A stretch of 64,000 bases of DNA from positions 1 through 64,000 of the forward strand of contig JANBPK010001196.1 in the NCBI GenBank assembly GCA_027579435.1. Direction: 5' to 3'. The translations under genes and the position numbers were made by a program. Positions 35,004 to 45,777 of this stretch are shown in pieces. The notes below the pieces were generated by a model. It had not been told where the DNA came from. It did not search any database and saw nothing but the letters and a program-made list of their open reading frames with translations. Every line of letters starts with the position of its first letter. The first letter of the stretch is position 1. The DNA is from Candolleomyces eurysporus (taxonomy: Eukaryota > Basidiomycota > Agaricomycetes > Agaricales > Psathyrellaceae).

Positions 35004-35890
35004 GTTAGCTGCGCCTCTGAGTCGCAAAAATCACTCGAAAATCACTGACTGAAAACGACCACATCGCTCACCCACCCAGTCATTCAGACAGATAATGAGG
35101 GCCCCAAACCGTAGGCCTCTCGAAAAGTTCTTCAAGAAATACTCAAGAAGCTTCACATACGACTATACCGAGCCCGCAACATCGGAGTTTCAGAGGCTCT
35201 GCGAGGCCGTGCGATGGTATCCCAACAGTCCCAAGCAACAAGCAGCATATGAGGAATTCCGAGATGCGCTCGTCATGGAGTTCAACAAGAACTATGGGAC
35301 AAACGCCAATGACTTGAAGTCGTGGCAGAAGCTGTGCGCTGCGGTTAGGATGGATCCTATCCCCAACAACTTGGCTGAGGCAAAGAAGGTGAGCGCACGG
35401 ACAACACCGCTTTCATCCCACAAAAAGTACTCACTGCTTCATCATCTAGGCAATGCTGGGTGTCCACGTCAATCTGGTTGATCTGACGTGCGTGGCTAAC
35501 CCATCTGGGATACGCCTTTTCCCAACTGAGAAGGCGCTCACTGAGTATACGCTTAGAACGCAAAAGATCTTCCCTATGGGGAATGTCTACTGTGGTGCTT
35601 TGCTGAGAGAGCTGCTTCGCCACATTTTCTCTGAGCCGACTCGAGTTGAACGTAGGCGCGAGAGCGTAAGCTATCGTCGCTCTAGGCACACCTTGCAAGG
35701 TGTGCCTTGGGATGACGAGTCGGAGTATGGCGAGTCGGAGGATGACGAGTCGGAGTACGGCGAGTGGAAGTGGAAGTATGGTGAGCCGGAGTATGACGAC
35801 TTGGAGGATGACGAGGATTGCATGAAAGGAGACAACGATCCGTACCCTATGCCTGCGATGCACGATTTCGATTGGTTCGTTGATTACTGA
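34515..35890 (+). CDS. HVNLVDL family copy 4 with repeated N-terminal exons and acidic tail
   Basis: Six exons, all phase 0: 34515-34535, 34612-34692, 34769-34849, 34926-35003, 35080-35388, 35450-35890; 336 residues. Exon 1 encodes MPGKKSK. Exons 2-4 are near-copies of each other (27, 27 and 26 codons; pattern S-F/S-E-Q-S-A-I-V..L-E-D-F-F-K-Q..R/K-K-S-K), each ending in the KSK peptide of exon 1. Exon 5 is module 1 (RPLEKFFKKYSRSFTYDYTEPATSEF.., FNKNYGTNANDLKSWQKLC). Exon 6 is module 2 (AMLGVHVNLVDLTC, FPTEKALTEYT, KIFPMGNVYCGALLRELLRHIF) followed by an acidic repetitive tail (DDESEYGESEDDESEYGEW..) not found in the other copies. Function unknown. Confidence 0.82.
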
Positions 35891-36723
35891 GAGACAACGA
35901 GTATGTACATACCACAAGTGCTTGGCCTTTGATGAGTCCACTGTAATGATAGCTCTTTCACAATGACGGCAGTGGCCCAAACCCCCGCCGCCGCTCTTGC
36001 TTGGTGCTCTTGAAAGTCGAAGTGTCGTCAGGCTTTCGCCGTAGCTTCTTCAGTTTCTTCAAGGAGGGCACCATGTGCCCATCCGAACCCCGTCCGAGTG
36101 GCACGAGGCGAGTTTCTTCTTATACCACCGGGACAAGATATACCTTTGCTGGGGCTCCGTGGATTCGGATTGTGGCGACCCCAATTCTGGCTGGAATAGG
36201 CGCCTGCCACGTTTGGGGTTCGAACCTCGGTGCTTCCGTAACGGGAAAGGATATCAGTCAATCAACTTCGCGGTCTTCCTTTGAAAGGATGTCCATCAGT
36301 CTCATGACCAGGATACGGCCAGAAGGAATTTAGCTATTGTCAAAGGCTTCTGCGTCTCCAAACAAGTACTCACACAAAAATGCCATAAATACTCTACTTC
36401 CCATGTTCAACAGGTTCCCAAGAAACGCAGACCGCGCTGGGAAGCCCATCCTCAAGGAGTTCCCTACATCGTCTTCGTGGGTCCGAGCACACTGTCAGTG
36501 TCGGAGTCTAAGGAAGACGCACTCAATCCAGTATGCATTCTTTCTTGCAGGTTTCTGCTTTAGGACGTGGTTTCAATTCGTCGCCCTTTGCTCTGTCGAT
36601 TACAGCTGTTCTTAGTACGTTGAACAGGCCTGCATCGCGAATAGGTGAGTGTTCAAACCTTGTGGCTAGGAAAGAGTTGGCAACTAACCGTGCTGCCCTC
36701 CCGCACTCAAGACAAGGACCAAG
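35891..36723 (+). other. spacer between copies 4 and 5
   Basis: No gene. 36190-36385 resembles the long 5' flank of copies 1 and 3; a TATA-like GCCATAAATACTC at about 36383 and block I at 36423 precede copy 5. Confidence 0.5.
36423..36442 (+). promoter_or_regulatory. conserved upstream block I (copy 5)
   Basis: AAACGCAGACCGCGCTGGGA, one base different from the copy at 34381. It lies about 280 bases before the copy 5 start, farther than in copies 2 and 4. Confidence 0.55.
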
Positions 36724-37387
36724 ATGGCCCGCCCTGGTCCGCTCAGGTCGTTCTTCGAACGATATCCAAGCTTCGACTACGATGCTTTCGAGCCTTCCAC
36801 GTCGGAATTTCGCCGTTTATCCAAGCTCATGGGTTGGAGACGAGAAGACCCAGAGCAGAAAGCGGCATACGAAGCGTTCACCGACGCGCTCTCAAATCAA
36901 TTCAACTCCAACTACGGCTCTGACGCTGAGAACTTGGAGTCTTGGCAGAAGCTTTGCGACAATCTAGGCATCAGTCCCATTCCAGACGATCTAATCGAGG
37001 CAAGGAAGGTCAGGCTCTCTCTTCGCTTTGCCTTGTTCCGTCAACCTATCCCCTGCATTAGTTTTTTATTTATTGTGAAGCAAAGAGCCTCTCACTGACC
37101 TATGATCATCTGCTGTGACTTTACAGGCCGTCTTCAATACGCATGTCAATCTCGTCGATCTGACGGAAGGTTTTGACGGGGCGAAAGAGATAGATGTCTT
37201 CCCGACTGAAAAGGAGCTTAGCGATTACACCAAGGTGACAGGGAAGTACTTCAGCTCGTCGTCAGCCGCGGGGACATTGTTGAAGGCGTTACTCCGCAAT
37301 ATCCACCATCCGCCTTCCACGTCGTCCAGGCGAAACGAGTTTGGCAGGATTGTAGGGGGAAAGAGGAGGGGCAGAAGGCGAAATTAA
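36724..37387 (+). CDS. HVNLVDL family copy 5
   Basis: Two exons (36724-37008, 37127-37387), 181 residues. Module 1: GPLRSFFERYPSFDYDAFEPSTSEFRRLSKLMGW.., FNSNYGSDAENLESWQKLC, ISPIPDDLIEARK. Module 2: AVFNTHVNLVDLTEGFDG, FPTEKELSDYTKVTGKYF, AGTLLKALLRNI. The C-terminus is basic (GGKRRGRRRN), like copy 1. This is the cleanest representative of the family in the window. Confidence 0.85.
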
Positions 37388-37893
37388 TGGCGGCTGTCAT
37401 TAACAATGAGTGAGAGCTTCGATGTATCTATCTGCTACGATTGGTTTGTACTATAGTTCTTGTTCCACGAGACCGTGGGTTCACCTGAAAGATATTGCAC
37501 CTGTACCATGGTTAGACGGGTTTTCACTGAGAACGTTGCTCAAAAACGATCACAAAGCTCCCCGGGTCTGCAGGCTTATGGCCGAACTTCTGGATGCGGA
37601 GAGGTCCAAACGGGACTATTGCCAGTACTAAAACCTTCTTCCGTGTCAGCAAACATTCTAGGGACTAGGTGACCCGCGAGACGTACCTCGTAATCGCGAA
37701 GAGTGGATGAAACAACCAAAAGGTTGTTTGGGCGGGAATTCCTCTGACTTTGACGAGTTGAATGCAATATGCATGTACATACCACAAAGGGCATGGCGCC
37801 TTTCCGACCCCATTGTGGGAATACCTCTTTCACAATATGAGCAGGCCCATACCCGCCGTTACTCTGCCACAAAGCCAATTCGATAGAAGTTGG

Positions 37894-37916
37894 CCACAAA
37901 AACAAAGGGCGACGTG
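37894..37916 (+). promoter_or_regulatory. upstream block II (copy 6)
   Basis: CCACAAAAACAAAGGGCGACGTG, 50 bases before the decayed copy 6 start. Confidence 0.6.
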
Positions 37917-37965
37917 TATCGTGGTACTATGAGAGCCCTTACCTCGCTTCGTTAGCACCTGCAAC

Positions 37966-38529
37966 ATGTCTCGCCCGGTCCACTCTCGTCATTCTTCGAG
38001 CAATGCCCAGTGTTCGACTACCATGATTTCGGGCCGGCTACTTCTGAGTTCCGACGTTTGTCTCAGCAGAACGGTTGGGCGCGACAGCACCCAGCGCAGA
38101 ACGCGGCATACCGGTCGTTCACCGACGCGCTCGCCATGCAGTTTACGGTGAAGACGCGGGGAACTTGGAATCTTGGCAGAGCCTTTGCGAGAATCTGGGT
38201 ATCAAGCCCATTCTGGATGATCATGCCGAGGTGAGGAGGGTGTGTCAGATTGTTTTCGTTTCTCGTCAAGTGAAGGACAATTAAATCTCACTTCATACCT
38301 CCTGCTGCTGCCACTTCTGGGCAATGTCTTCGACCTGACGGGGCGAGGAAGATTGAGGTTCTCTCGAGTGAGGCGGCACTTAGCAAGTATACCAAGAAGA
38401 CGGGGAGGTACTTTAGCTCGTCGAGGGCTGCGGGTACCTTGTTGAAGGTTGTTGCGCAATATTGAAGATCCGCCTGAGACGTCGTCCAGGGGAATGAGTT
38501 TGATAGGATTGTAGGGCCGTGGAGAGGGA
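37966..38529 (+). pseudogene. HVNLVDL family copy 6, decayed
   Basis: The start ATGTCTCGCCC is present but one base is missing within the first codons, after which the family frame (FFEQCPVFDYHDFGPATSEF, RLSQQNGW, AYRSFTDALAMQF) continues in another frame. A deletion removes the NYG..D segment near 38150, and module 2 (RKIEVLSSEAALSKYTKKTGRYFSS) has lost its HVNLVDL start and ends in shifted frame. It is the close duplicate of copy 8. Confidence 0.8.
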
Positions 38530-38739
38530 GACACACCAGGCGCCGGCACTGGCAACATGGATCTGTAACGGGGTTCGATCAGTTTGACGAGATTGTGTCA
38601 TTGGGTGTACGTACCTTCTATAAGTAACTTGCTCGTCGCCTATGTCTTCTCCATTGAATCCACTTCATAGTCACGACGCACATACACACGCATACAATCA
38701 TAGGAAGACAGTCCTTGGAATTCTATAGAACAAAGTGAG

Positions 38740-38759
38740 CCACAACAAAGGGCAACGTG
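38740..38759 (+). promoter_or_regulatory. upstream block II (copy 7)
   Basis: CCACAACAAAGGGCAACGTG, followed 12 bases later by ATTATAAGAACC as TATA-like box. Confidence 0.65.
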
Positions 38760-38914
38760 GACGATGAATTATAAGAACCCCGCCTCGCCTCGATCGTACC
38801 TGCGGTCTTCCTCTCGGCGTTCATCTGCACTCGCTGTCACCGAAGCTCATCCCAGAGCCAAAGAAAATCCACTCCTAGCCCATACCGCCCGCGTGAATCA
38901 TACCCAAAAACGCG

Positions 38915-39496
38915 ATGCCCGGTCCTTTACAAACTTTCTTCGACGGCTTCCAACCCCAGTTCCAGTACAACCCCCTCCAACCCGCGACCTCAGAGTTCCG
39001 ACGCCTCGCCCAAGCGCAGGGGTGGCACACGGACGACCAAGAGTGCCGCCAAGCGCGGGGGCAGTTCAAAGACGCACTGGTCGATCAGTTCAACTCCAAT
39101 TACGGGATGGACGAGAACAGTTTGACGGGGTGGCAAGCGCTGTGCGAGGCCCTGGGGATCGAGCCTATCCCGGACTCGGTGAGGGAGGCGAAGAAGGTGC
39201 GTTTGAGCAAGGTCTTCAGGCGGCGTGTGTGTCTGGTCTGACGCGTTAATGGCGAACTCAACCTCAACCCACATACGCACTGGGTTACTGGTGGTGCCGT
39301 ATGTTAGATCGTGAAGAATACGCACGTGAACCTCGTCGACCTCACAGAGGGTCGAAGGAACGGGCAGAGCGTCAGGACCTTCAATACCGTGGCGCAGCTG
39401 AGAAAGTATACGAAGAAGTCAAACAAGGTGTTCCCGAAGAGGAACGCGAAAGCAGGAGGGTTGCTGAAGCATTTGCTTAGGCCGATCTTCTCATAG
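38915..39496 (+). CDS. HVNLVDL family copy 7
   Basis: Two exons (38915-39196, 39308-39496), 156 residues. Module 1: GPLQTFFDGFQPQFQYNPLQ.., ATSEFRRLAQAQGW, FNSNYGMDENSLTGWQALC, GIEPIPDSVREAKK. Module 2: IVKNTHVNLVDLTEG, FNTVAQLRKYTKKSNKVF, AGGLLKHLLRPIFS. It has no basic or acidic tail. The start chosen is ATGCCCGG next to the conserved module; an upstream in-frame ATG at 38764 in another frame set is less likely. It is duplicated as copy 9. Confidence 0.84.
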
Positions 39497-39721
39497 TTTC
39501 CGGTTGATGTCTTGTCTGAGGCTGGAGTGCTTGGTAGCCTGAAAAATTCGTCGACGTGCAGACGCAATTCGATTGAGATAAATGTACAATGATGATACAG
39601 AATGCAGGTCGCACTTGAATTGTAAAGCAGAGTTAAGCAGAGTGTTAGAGCAGGTAAACTTTTGCCGGAGCCAAACAAGGACAAATCGTAGGTCCTGGTA
39701 ATCAATATAATCGATACGGAT

Positions 39722-39940
39722 TCATATCAAACGCTGTATAGACTCAGGGAGCACTATTGTACATGAATATCGGGTGAAATGATATCCACAATACCGGAGT
39801 TGCGTGGCGCGACGCGACCGACGCGTCGGTCGCGTCGTGCCTGCCCTTGCACTTCCCCTCATGCCCGAAAATCCTAGAGACGGTGATCCTAGAAACTCAG
39901 CGAGCCTGGAGATCGGACGTATGATCTTATCTCCATAATC
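39722..39940 (+). repeat. spacer repeat R, copy 1
   Basis: From AGACTCAGGGAGCACTATTG through GAAATGATATCCA, GGAGTTGCGTG to CCTAGAAACTCAGCGAGC and ATTGGACGTATGAT-like words, this matches 44940-45140 in the same orientation. The pair flanks the two lectin genes. No gene; the remaining spacer to 40239 holds the FunK1-like scrap at 40044. Confidence 0.8.
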
Positions 39941-40043
39941 CCGCCCTTCTCCGATTTCAGGTTCGGTGTTTTCTGCTTCCAGCTCCCCAGAAAGCCGGGA
40001 AGTCAGCGCTCCGGTCATCTAGTTGCCTGCATAACAGTAGAAG

Positions 40044-40090
40044 ATGCCTCGGGACTTGCCATGCGGAGCATCGGCCGCTTCACATAGGTT
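40044..40090. repeat. FunK1-like scrap
   Basis: ATGCCTCGGGACTTGCC..AGCATCGGCCGCTTC..AGGTT matches 14774-14819 (the border of the insertion and the adjacent FunK1-A coding sequence) with about five differences over 46 bases. Confidence 0.6.
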
Positions 40091-40239
40091 GGAGTAAAGT
40101 TAGCAGATGTTTTATTCCCTACCGTCGCCCGTGTTCCCTCGTTGGGACCCGGAGCTTTGCGTGTTTTGAATGCCGGTGCCAACTTGATCGCAAGTATCTA
40201 TCCCTAGCCATCGATATCAACCACCCGCCCTTCAGATAT

Positions 40240-42044
40240 ATGGATCCTCAAGACACTGCTGATAAATGGGTATGTCGTCTCATCTATGAAGCCAACTGAC
40301 GCAACGGGACTCAAAAATGCGTAGGTTCAGGTCTATGGTGGTGATCTGGTCCCCGTAATCCTCCAGCTCTTCAAGGACCCCACGTTAGGACTGATTGAAG
40401 GAGGGAAAGATGGAGATGACTCACGCCCGTTGTACGTTGCCCGAGCCGTATCCTCGGTAGGTTGCGCTCACTTAAGTCACCGACAAGCGTCTGATGTTAG
40501 CTATAATCACACTTGGCAGGACGGCTGCTGTAGGTTTCTCCATTGTTTCGACTGAGCCCACTATCAATCCTCACCTAAATACTCAGACCCTGGAGAATGC
40601 GGATTTCATATCCCAGGAGCTCAAATACCTCGCGATGGGGCCGTCCGTATTGTAAGGACATCATGCTTACAGTTTCTCTGGCGGTTTCTCATTGCTTGAG
40701 TGCCAGGAACCCATGTTTGAGGTCCTACTTGGAAATCGTGCGGATTACGAGTGGCGATCGGTAGAAGGGCCGTTTGATATTTCGAAGATCAATAAGATGC
40801 AGCCCGTGCTGTGAGTTTTCTTCTTATTTTTACCTGATACACATCCTGAGCTGTATCGTCCAGGGGCGGTCATCACTACCATGACGGAGCCATAAAAACC
40901 TTATATATCGCAAGGGCGACGACAGAAGACGGAGGAATCCACTTTGGAAATGTTTTAGCTGAGACCTGCGGTGCGGGGACATATCTTTCTGTTCTCACTT
41001 TAACCTTGAGTACTGACAAAATGATTGTAGCATCTATTTGCTATCAAGAGCTCGTCCAGGAGACCGAAAGGTTTGAAGTTCTAGTTCACGCTAATTCCAA
41101 CGTTGTGAGTTCCTCTTGATCTCTCTCTTCTTCCCACTGCGCACTTCTAACGATGAAGCCAGCGCGGAGTGAAGGTCCTGACAGGAAGGTACCCTGTCAA
41201 TAGCGATTGCGGGTGGACAGGGAAAACTAAACGTTACTCAATTGCCGTCAAGTTTGCACAACCCCTCGTCAACGTACCCCGCGTTGCAGTGGGTCTCAAC
41301 AAGATTTACATAGGGCTAACGGATACGAGGTCTGTCCGCGTTGAATCGTTCGCCTCCAGCATCACAAGGGGCGGATTTACATGCAATGCAGTATCCTGGA
41401 AAGATGGGATACTGCACTGCGCGACCGTTGACTGGATAGCCATAGTAGACGAACCTACCTGGCAAAAGGGCCTTTTCAAGTCATCGAACTTCATGATCAA
41501 GAAGTGGGGTTTGGAGGAACGGGTCCAATTTGACGAGCCATTTGCAGACGGCCCTCCGATCCTTTTTGCATGTCTGAGCAGCATCGAGATGGTAGGAAAA
41601 TGGAGCGTCCGGATATACACCACCGACATAGATCACACAGGGTTCACTGTTGGTATTGTGAACAGTGGGGAGGAAGGCGGGTCATCGGAAAACCTGGTCT
41701 CTGCCTCTGTCACTTGGATTGCCATTCCAGTGAGCGAATTCATGAAGAAAAAGAATGCTTGGATTGGGGCGTTCACCACCGATATCGGGAAGGCTTTTGA
41801 TTTGGACAAATGTGGTCCTGGTGGATGGCGAGGCCATGTCGAGTTTGGGTTCGAGTTCCGCAGGAGGCCGAAAATCTTCGTTGGATTTCGTCAATTTTGC
41901 GTTAATAATGACGTAAACCTTCGCCTGGAGACAAGCACTTCAAACGTGACTACCTCTGGGATGGATTGGGAGCTCGGGAAGTGGGGCGACACTAATTTAC
42001 TCAGTGCCGGAGTGAACTTCCTGGCGATCGATGCAGACACATGA
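40240..42044 (+). CDS. DM9 (DUF3421) plus H-type lectin fusion protein, copy A
   Basis: Eight exons (40240-40269, 40325-40456, 40520-40529, 40587-40651, 40707-40810, 40864-40970, 41031-41104, 41163-42044), 467 residues. Residues about 11-170 resemble DM9/DUF3421 repeats (VYGGDLVPV, PLYVARAVSS, FEVLLGNRADYEWRSVEG, VLGGHHYHDG, TLYIARATTEDGG, CYQ..FEVLVHA), a mannose-binding fold known from animals. The C-terminal exon holds three H-type lectin-like repeats (VKFAQPLVNVPRVAVGL..VDWIAI; VQFDEPFADGPPILFACL..VTWIAI; VEFGFEFRRRPKIFVGF..VNFLAI). No signal peptide is seen, so a cytosolic or non-classically released sugar-binding protein is likely. Exon 3 is only 10 nt. Ligand and role unknown; defence or self/non-self recognition is a guess. 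Confidence 0.85.
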
Positions 42045-42682
42045 AGGACATCGAGATTCAAGGGNTTTTTTGATAGCTCTCTTATCGGACTAAACGAGCC
42101 AGTGTCCTAGTACGTTGGATGGGGTACCTAGAAGTAGCAGTAGGAGCCCTTACCGTATCGCTATCGTGATTTTGTCCCCGACCTCAACAAAGGTGCCATT
42201 TCGAGGCAATCCTTAATAATTACCTCTACTACTACTACTACCTTGGGGAAGCTGTTGTTTGCTACACTGATGTCAGTAATAGCCCAACAGCCTTGGAAAC
42301 TTACACAGCGGGTTAGCAACTGATCGCTACCCTAAACCTCGCCGTCTCGAGTGCGAACGAACAGACCTAGAAATTCAGGCTCCTCGCCTAGTATGCTATT
42401 GAAGCTGATTTCTCCTAAGTCCGATCCATCGAATATCCAATCCCTCACTTTCCATGCTCCCGCAGACGAACCCAATCACATCACATTTGACGATAAGTGT
42501 GACGACGATATTCATTATGCGCGGTCACCACGCGGACTCGGAGCTTTACAGTCATATGGTGTTTTGAACAGCTGCTGCCAGCTTATTTGGGTTACTGAGT
42601 TTGCCAGGCTGCATCCTTTCATGAACGTGGCTCTTCTGTAAAGTATCTATCCCCCCCATCGATATCGACCACCGTGCCGTCC
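42045..42682. other. spacer between the lectin genes
   Basis: No gene supported. It begins with 3' sequence also seen after copy B (ACTAAACGARCCAGTGTC, GTACGTTGGAT), includes an N at 42065, a short CTA microsatellite near 42228 and a 96-codon frame at 42351 without a domain. Confidence 0.4.
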
Positions 42683-44482
42683 ATGGATTCTCAAGACACG
42701 CCCGGTAAATGGGTACGCGCTCTCTATGAAGCCAGCCGCCGATAAACGACTCAGAAATGCCCAGATTCAGGTCTACGGTGGAGATCTGGTCCCAGTAATC
42801 CTCCAGCTCTTTCAGTCACCCATGCTCGGACCGATTGAAGGAGGGAAAGATGGGGAAGACTCAGGCCCGTTGTACGTTGCAAGATCTGTATCCTCGGTAG
42901 GTTACGCTCACTTGAGCTACCGACAATACGCCTAATGCTAACTATGATCACGCTCGACAGAATGGCTGTTGTACGTTTCTCGATTGAACCTGCTATCGTT
43001 CCCTCAACCAATTCTGCAGACCCTGGGGAATGCGGATCTCACATCTCCGGAGCTCGGGTACCTCGCGATGGGGCCAGCTGTTTCGTAAGGACACACTAAT
43101 TTCTCTGGTAGCTTCTCACTTATCGCTTGAGCGACAGGAACCCAAGTTTGAGATACTAATTGGAAATCCCGCGGACTACGAGTGGCGACCGGTAGTAGGG
43201 CCGTTCAATATCTCAAAGATCGACAACATGCAGCCCGTGCTGTGAGTTTCGAATCTTTCTCCTGTTTTTATCAAATATTCATCTGGAGCTACGACGTCCA
43301 GAGGTGGTCATGACTGCCATGACGGGATCGTGAAAAAATTATACATCGCAAGGGCGGCGACAGAAGACGGAGGAATTCACTTTGGAAATGTTTCAAACGA
43401 TAGCTGCGGTACGGGAGCACATTTTCCATTGTTTGGGCTTGAACACTAAAACATGAATCGTAGCATCTATCTGTTATCAACGGCGTGTCTGGGAGACCAA
43501 AGAGTTTGAGGTCCTAGTCCACGCCGATTCTAACGTGGTGAGCTTCCTTCATGATCGTTCTCTTTCTCCCTCCGTGGAATCCTAACGATGAATCCAGCAC
43601 GGCGCGAAAGTCCTTTCAGGAAGCTACACGGTAGTCAACGATTGGAGGCATACCAAGCAAGCTGCACGTTACTCCACTGCCGTCAAATTCGCGCAACCCC
43701 TCGTCAACGTACCCCGTGTTGCAGTAGGTCTCAGGATGCTTGACATAGGGTTGGCGGATGCCAGTAGTTGTATTCGCGTTGAATCGTTCGCCTCCAGCGT
43801 CACAAGCCATGGATTTACGTGCAACGCAGTATCCTGGGCCGATGGAATACTGCACTACGCAGCTGTTGACTGGATGACCATAGTAGACGAACCTACCTGG
43901 CAAATGGGCCTTTTCAACTTCAAGGCATCGTGCTTCAAGAAGTGGGGCTCGGAGGAACGGGTCACATTTGACAAGCCCTTCTCAGATGGCCCTCCGATCC
44001 TTTTCGCATGTCTGAGCGGCATCGAGGCCGCAGGAAATCGGAGCGTCCGAATTTATACCACCAACGTAGACCATAGCGGGTTCACTGTTGGCATTGTGAA
44101 CAGCAGTGAGGAAGGCGGGTCGTCAGGGAACCTCATAGCTGCGACTGTGACTTGGATTGCTATTCGAGGCAGCGAATTCATGAAGAAGAAGACTGTGTGG
44201 ATGGGGACATTCACCACGGATATGGGGAGCAGTTTCAATTTGGACAAACATGGTCCTGGCGGATGGCGAGGCCATGTCGAGTTCGGGCTCGAGTTCCGCA
44301 GGACGCCGAAGATTTTCGTTGGACTTCGTCAATTTTGCTGTACCGATGACGGAAACCTTTGCCTCGTGGCAAGCACGTCGAGCGTGACTACTTCTGGGAT
44401 GGATTGGGGACTGGAGAAGTGGTCGTACACCAAGCTACTCAGTGCTGGGGTGAATTACCTTGCAATTGATGCAGATCCATGA
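42683..44482 (+). CDS. DM9 (DUF3421) plus H-type lectin fusion protein, copy B
   Basis: Eight exons (42683-42712, 42765-42896, 42961-42970, 43020-43084, 43138-43241, 43302-43408, 43464-43537, 43598-44482), 468 residues; the first seven exons have exactly the same lengths as in copy A, including the 10-nt exon 3. DM9-like part: VYGGDLVPV, PLYVARSVSS, NGCYPGECG, FEILIGNPADYEWRPVVG, LYIARAATEDGG, FEVLVHAD. H-type lectin repeats: VKFAQPLVNVPRVAVGL, VTFDKPFSDGPPILFACL, VEFGLEFRRTPKIFVGL. It is a recent tandem duplicate, same strand, about 0.64 kb after copy A. No signal peptide. Confidence 0.85.
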
Positions 44483-45777
44483 GGAGCATCGAGATTCGAG
44501 GGTCTTAGCTGTCTCGTGGGACTAAACGAACCAGTGTCGTAGTACGTTGGATTAAGGTACTTAAGAGTAGCAATAGCAGCCTTTACTATGTCGCCAGCGC
44601 AATTTCGTCGCCAATTCCAACAAACTTGCTATCTCGAACTTCGAAGCGACCTTTGATGTATTAAATGAATTACCCTGGGGAAACTGATATTTGCTTCATA
44701 GCCCCTCTAATCGATACCCTCTAGGTCGCACCGCAGCACCAAGCCCTTGAACGAATGGAAGAATTTATCATAATTCCGGACGCGGTGTGGATGATGTGCT
44801 TGACCCCAGTGCGACCGAATCAAGTGTCGCTTTCTGATTACTGCGAAGCGAGCAATCTGTATAAGAGGTGCGCAAATCGTAATACCCCTAGGTCCTGGTA
44901 ACATATCGGCGCCATTGCTCAACGTAATCGATACAGATTCATGTAAAACGCGGTAGATAGACTCAGGGAGCACTATTGTACATAGATGTTGGGCGAAATG
45001 ATATCCATAATAGAGGAGTTGCGTGACAAGATCGTGCCTGCCTTTGCACTTCTCCCCGTGGCACCATACCCCAAAATCCCAGAGGCGGTGGTCCTAGAAA
45101 CTCAGCGAGCAGCCGACCTGCTCTTGGCGATTGGACGTATGATGCCAGTGCGGATTTCTTGATCTCAACCGCTGAACTTGGAGTCAATGGCTCTGTATGA
45201 GGCTCCCTGCGAGTGGAAAATGTTCTCTTTGCGATTCTATGATGCTAAGAGACACACTCGGTAGTGATATAATTCAGAGATCGTGCTGTACACGCTGTCG
45301 GGCTCGCGAGAAATGCTCTGTCTGCTTTAAAATCAAGAAAATCATCCATTTCCAGAAGACAGACCGTGCTCCAGCTCGAGAGAACATGAATGCGAGCCTA
45401 TTTAAGTCATGAAAGCAGTAGAGATTGCGATATGGCGAAAACAGTTGCAAGAAAGCAAAGAGCAGCTGACAGAGGTATGTGCATGCTCTAATGGCGCGTA
45501 AATCTCACCGATTACAATGAAGCCCAAGGGGCTTCTTTCGTCTTCCCGTCACCTCGAAGCCACTTCTGCGTGAAATATTCGAAGTCAGAACTGTGTGGAA
45601 GAACTAGGATCGAGGCCGACGCAGCGGCCCAAATATCTTGTAGACGCGACCAGCAAATTGCGGGCTAGGTGACCCGCGAGACGTACCTCGTAATGGCGAA
45701 GAGTGGAAGAAACAGCTGATAGGTTGATGGGCGGGGATGTCTTTGATGAGTTGAATCTACCTCTGTCACAAAGTTGG
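44483..45777. other. spacer after the lectin genes
   Basis: No supported gene. It holds spacer repeat R copy 2 (44940-45140), a 71-codon Cys-rich frame at 45197-45412 (CSLCDSM.., CCTRCRAREKCSVC) that might be a zinc-binding fragment, and from 45655 the duplicated 5' flank of copies 6 and 8 (GGTGACCCGCGAGACGTACC, also at 37670). Confidence 0.4.
44940..45140 (+). repeat. spacer repeat R, copy 2
   Basis: Matches 39722-39940 in the same orientation. Copy 1 has an extra GACGCGTCGGTCGCGTCG-like insertion. Confidence 0.8.

Noticed and set aside
41306..41629. Minus-strand open frames antisense to the lectin genes (also 44053-44332)
   Set aside because: They mirror the H-type lectin exon and show no domain or splice support.
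42228..42250. CTA microsatellite as a possible regulatory repeat or CRISPR-like array
   Set aside because: Too short and simple; there are no spacers, and CRISPR is not expected in a fungus.
45197..45412. Cys-rich 71-codon frame as a zinc-finger gene
   Set aside because: The cysteines do not form a recognisable RING, MYND or C2H2 spacing, and there are no supporting exons; kept only as a note in the spacer entry.
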